Shown piece after piece: positions 60,783-64,000 of a DNA stretch of 64,000 nucleotides. The position numbers and the translations under genes were made by a program. Source of the DNA: Casuarina equisetifolia (Eukaryota > Streptophyta > Magnoliopsida > Fagales > Casuarinaceae); the NCBI GenBank assembly GCA_028551475.1, contig CM052360.1:236501-300500 (forward strand), in the 5' to 3' direction. Below the pieces are notes generated by a model. It did no database searches and was not told the origin of the DNA. It saw only the letters and a program-made list of their open reading frames with translations. Numbering within the stretch: position 1 is the stretch's first letter; each line of letters starts with the position of its first letter.

Positions 60783-61793
60783 AGGAGAAACTTACAACAA
60801 AAAGCACCAGGAATCCAACAATAGAGAGAATATGCTCGCAAGTTCCTGATTTGTACGATTAAGGATGAGGCTTGAACTACAAAAAGTTCGCTTTTAGTAT
60901 CTCAGGACAAGCATGACTCTCTCCATCCTCTTTCACAGTTCATGTGTCTGCAGACCCAAGGCTATTTCTGTAGTTATATTGTCCCATATTGTTTAACTGA
61001 GTGCATCAAACACATCCAAGATCCACTTCTATGGTATCCATAAACAGTGTTGCCTAGAGAAATGCCAGTCCTAACTGTGGAGGTGAACAAAGAGCACCGA
61101 TTTTCCACAAGTGGGTAAGAGAAAGGAGGTGTGTGTGAGGTAGCCTATTGATGTCCTGTCGGATGGCGTCAAAACCTGTCATACCCCAGATTAAAAAAAA
61201 CAGGATGCTTTGTCCATTGGATTGAAGTAGTACATTTACAGAAGCTTACAACCACAATAAAACCACAACACTACATTGATTTTATCGACAATCGATCTAT
61301 CTAGGGGTCTACTTTCAATTATTATTCATCCCTTCTTGTTGATCTGCATCAATTCTCAAGCAAAGTCCTCTAAGAGACCATTCAGCAACACCACTTGCTT
61401 GTCCTCTTCGTGCATTTAGCCCGCAAGTCAAAAACTTAAACCTTGGTATATCCTCCCTATTTGGTTGCTTGTGACTCTCTCCCTTCGCACCTTCTGAATA
61501 GTATCTTTACTAGGTTCGTTACACCATTTGTAACTCTATAAGGGCAGCTTATTAGCTCCCTCCGCTTTCCAAAACTTCACCGTCTCTATTTCAAAAAATC
61601 ACTGGAGGAGCGAATTTCGTGGGAAATGTATCATATTTTTTTCTTCTTGGATAATCACAAGCCCCAAATCTAGAGGCATACAATCTGTAGGAGGAACCGT
61701 AGAGTCTGTTGCTCAGTCCCATAGTTTATAGAGTTGAGAGGGAAGTGTTATAAACCGTGCGCTACGCCAATCCTCAATATCTCTCTAAAATCG
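60782..61793. other. Divergent intergenic region, RRM / multidrug-export-like gene
   Basis: About 1 kb between two genes reading outward. No third gene was recognised. An in-frame upstream ATG at 61734 could extend the right-hand protein by 20 residues. Confidence 0.5.
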
Positions 61794-62974
61794 ATGGCTG
61801 CTTCTCTGTTTGCCACACCATTGTCCTCAAAATCTTGTACTCGGAAGACCCATCTGAAATTTTCTCTCAATCATGGCCTTTCCTCCTTTATTCGTATCGC
61901 ACAGCCTCTTTTCAAACCAAACACGAGTTTAACATTCCGAGCCTCTCACCATTCTTTTCCTCTTCTTGCAACAAGAGCTTCTTCAGATGGGTTTCTTGAG
62001 TCATTTGAGGAACACGAGAATGTGCCGTCCTTTGAGGAACAGCCGGGCAAATTTCTGTTATGGGTAATATTTTGGGCCTCTGTATCCCTTGGTTGGTTTG
62101 CGGCTTCCGGGGAGGCTAATGCTGCTTCGGGTTCCATCAGAGCCTCGAACTTTGGTCTAAAGATTGCGAATAAGCTGCGGTGTATTGGCTGGCCTGACGA
62201 GGCCGTCGTGTTTGCCCTCGCTACGCTTCCTCTGCTCGAGCTTCGCGGGGCCATTCCTGTCGGTTATTGGATGCAACTCAAGCCTGTTCTCCTAACTGTC
62301 CTATCCGTTCTCGGGTTAATCTTTTATTCCTTATTCTTAAGGCAACATCGATGAAATTTATGCTTATCATTGAATACACTATTTATCATTTGCATATATC
62401 TGATGGAAATTGTGCTTGTATTTGAGGTTTAATGCTTTTGGATTGCCAACGATATTGTTGTGTCTAAAGGTGTGATTTTTAGTGAAATGGAGCTTGAATT
62501 TAGTTAAATTGGTAGCTTGATGAGATTGAAATGAACAAAATTTTCGGCTATAACTGCAGGAACATGCTTCCTGTGCCTTTCATCATTCTATACTTGAAGA
62601 AATTTGCATCTTTTCTCGCTGGGAGGAATCTGGCTGCTTCTCGGTTCCTTGACATTCTATTCGAGGGTGCCAAAAAGAAGGCCGGTCCTGTAGAAGAGTT
62701 CCAGTGGCTCGGTCTGATGCTGTTTGTGGCTGTGCCTTTCCCTGGAACAGGAGCATGGACAGGAGCCATTATAGCTTCTATTCTTGAGATGCCATTTTGG
62801 TCAGCTGTATCTGCAAATCTCTGTGGAGTTGTCTTGGCCGGGCTTCTGGTAAATTTGTTGGTAAATCTCGGTCTCAATTATGCCGTTCTTGCTGCGGTTA
62901 TCCTCTTCTTTATTTCGACAGTCATGTGGAGCGTCCTTGGGAAATTCAGAAACTCTTCTAGCTCCTCCAAGTGA
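61794..62974 (+). CDS. Plastid-targeted small multidrug export family membrane protein
   Basis: Two exons, 61794-62314 and 62560-62974, 311 aa. ATG 61794 sits in a good context (ATGGCTGCT) and opens a chloroplast transit peptide MAASLFATPLSSKSC, rich in Ser and Thr. The mature part has several hydrophobic segments: LLWVIFWASVSLGWFAA, VVFALATLPLLELRGAIPVG, NMLPVPFIILYL, then FVAVPFPGTGAWTGAIIASI and a long C-terminal pair. The LELRGAIP and PFPGTGAWTGA signatures are those of the Sm_multidrug_ex family (PF06695), which in plants includes At2g02590. No substrate is established for the plant members, so the export role is by family name only. The intron lies between LSVLG and NMLPVP. The protein ends in a Ser-rich tail. 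Confidence 0.88.
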
Positions 62975-64000
62975 TAGACTGACAAATTCAACTCATTTTT
63001 TCCTTTCATGATCGTAGAGGGACACTGAGAATTTTGAAATTCATTCTCAATATCGAGACATATCTAGCTGCATCTTCGATTCTATCAACAACACTGCTTC
63101 TTTTGATCTTGTAATGCTGCTCAGGATCTAAGCATCCTTCGGAGAAGACCTCAAGTTTTGATATTTGAGATGAGGAAATATAAGAGTAAGCCTCCCTTAC
63201 AAGGAGAATGTCAATAATTTCTATGTTAAATCATTTCTCTGAATTCTTGTAATCTTGTATTGTAGACCCACATGATAACAACCTTGTTTTCTGTTCCCCT
63301 ATTAATTCCACTGTGATCCTTTTGATCCTGCTCAGAGGTGATTTAAATAAAACCTACAAGTCTGGTAGTGAGAGTGACATGTGAAATTCTAGAACTGGCT
63401 GTGCTGTTGAATCTATGGCATCTTTTTTACCTTCTTTGTTCTTTTAATGTTGGGGTATAAAGGAGATGTTCAAATCCACTATTCTTTAAACATTCGGGTT
63501 GGATCTTAAGTTTCTTGATATTCTGCTGGTGACAGCTCACCTACCTCACTGTGGAACCTGAAGACAATTACAAATGGTTACGTCTTGCTCAAGCTTAATT
63601 TAATTTTGTTGGATCGAAAAAGGGGGTTTAGTTTACTTGCAGTAGGCAAGAAGGAGCCAGCTCAGGGTGTAAGGTAAGATGCTAGTTTAAGATTTAGCTA
63701 TGTACCTTGAATGTGCTAACACTTCTGATCTCCAGGATAGGGGTGCTCCATTAGATGGAAGTTATTTTGTGACATTTTTTTTTTTTGTTAGTTAACAAGA
63801 AGGAATGGTTGCTTATTTTGCTGTCAAGAAAATTTCAACCCCTACTCTTGAGATCGACGTGAAGCTATTTCTGATTTCCTGTTTCCTGACAATCTTCTTC
63901 CTCGGCTAATTAATTGAACTTTCTAATCATCCATAGATTTCTTTTCTGTGGGTATCACAGTCCTGGCTTCATCTTTAAGGAATACTGCTCTAATCCATAA
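62975..64000. other. 3' flank to window end, no gene recognised
   Basis: About 1 kb of AT-rich DNA containing the 3' UTR of the export-family gene. No open frame, repeat or RNA gene was recognised. Confidence 0.55.

Noticed and set aside
1-64000. CRISPR array, bacterial operon, riboswitch or plasmid origin
   Set aside because: Regularly spaced repeats, ribosome binding sites and compact gene packing are all absent; the DNA is plant nuclear.

Overview
The window is nuclear DNA of a flowering plant, most likely a dicot. Protein-coding genes are split into many short exons with AT-rich introns bounded by GT/AG. Predicted proteins align closely with remembered Arabidopsis families, and copia-type LTR elements, gene relics and microsatellites fill the gaps. 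No bacterial operon, CRISPR array, rRNA or intact tRNA gene was seen. The species cannot be named from the sequence.

Layout. (1) 1-4544: a gag-only LTR retrotransposon whose 5' LTR is cut by the window edge; its 3' LTR ends 716 bp before the next gene. (2) 5261-22858 (+): a complete 27-exon P4-ATPase (phospholipid flippase, ALA3-like). (3) 23500-33281 (-): a complete 19-exon AMP deaminase (FAC1-like), convergent with the flippase gene. (4) 33282-39825: gene-poor DNA with a 2.25-kb internally deleted copia element (target duplication GTAGG), possible organelle-derived DNA, a second copy of an AMP deaminase intron segment, and a 19-base G run. (5) 39826-43064 (-): an NPF2-type NRT1/PTR transporter gene, intact in structure but with one in-frame TAA; a short deleted relic of a related transporter lies at 44566-44742. 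(6) 45690-50050: a rearranged block with three copies of a repeat, two LRR receptor-kinase relics in opposite orientation, and an inverted copy of a flippase intron segment. (7) 50990-55448 (+): a PTST2/FLO6-like starch-granule protein (coiled coil + CBM48). (8) 55983-58512 (-): a seven-bladed RCC1-repeat protein. (9) 59449-60505 (-): a small RRM protein. (10) 61794-62974 (+): a plastid-targeted small multidrug export family membrane protein.

How the genes relate. There is no operon-like pathway. The order NPF2 - PTST2 - RCC1 - RRM matches, from memory, the Arabidopsis block At1g27080 - 27070 - 27060 - 27050, so this part looks like conserved microsynteny. The exon models were built by hand: every junction keeps the reading frame and follows GT-AG, except three introns that use GC-AG. 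No wholly new biological system is evident. The most checkable oddities are the three GC-AG introns, the stop-interrupted transporter, and the two intron segments copied elsewhere in the window.
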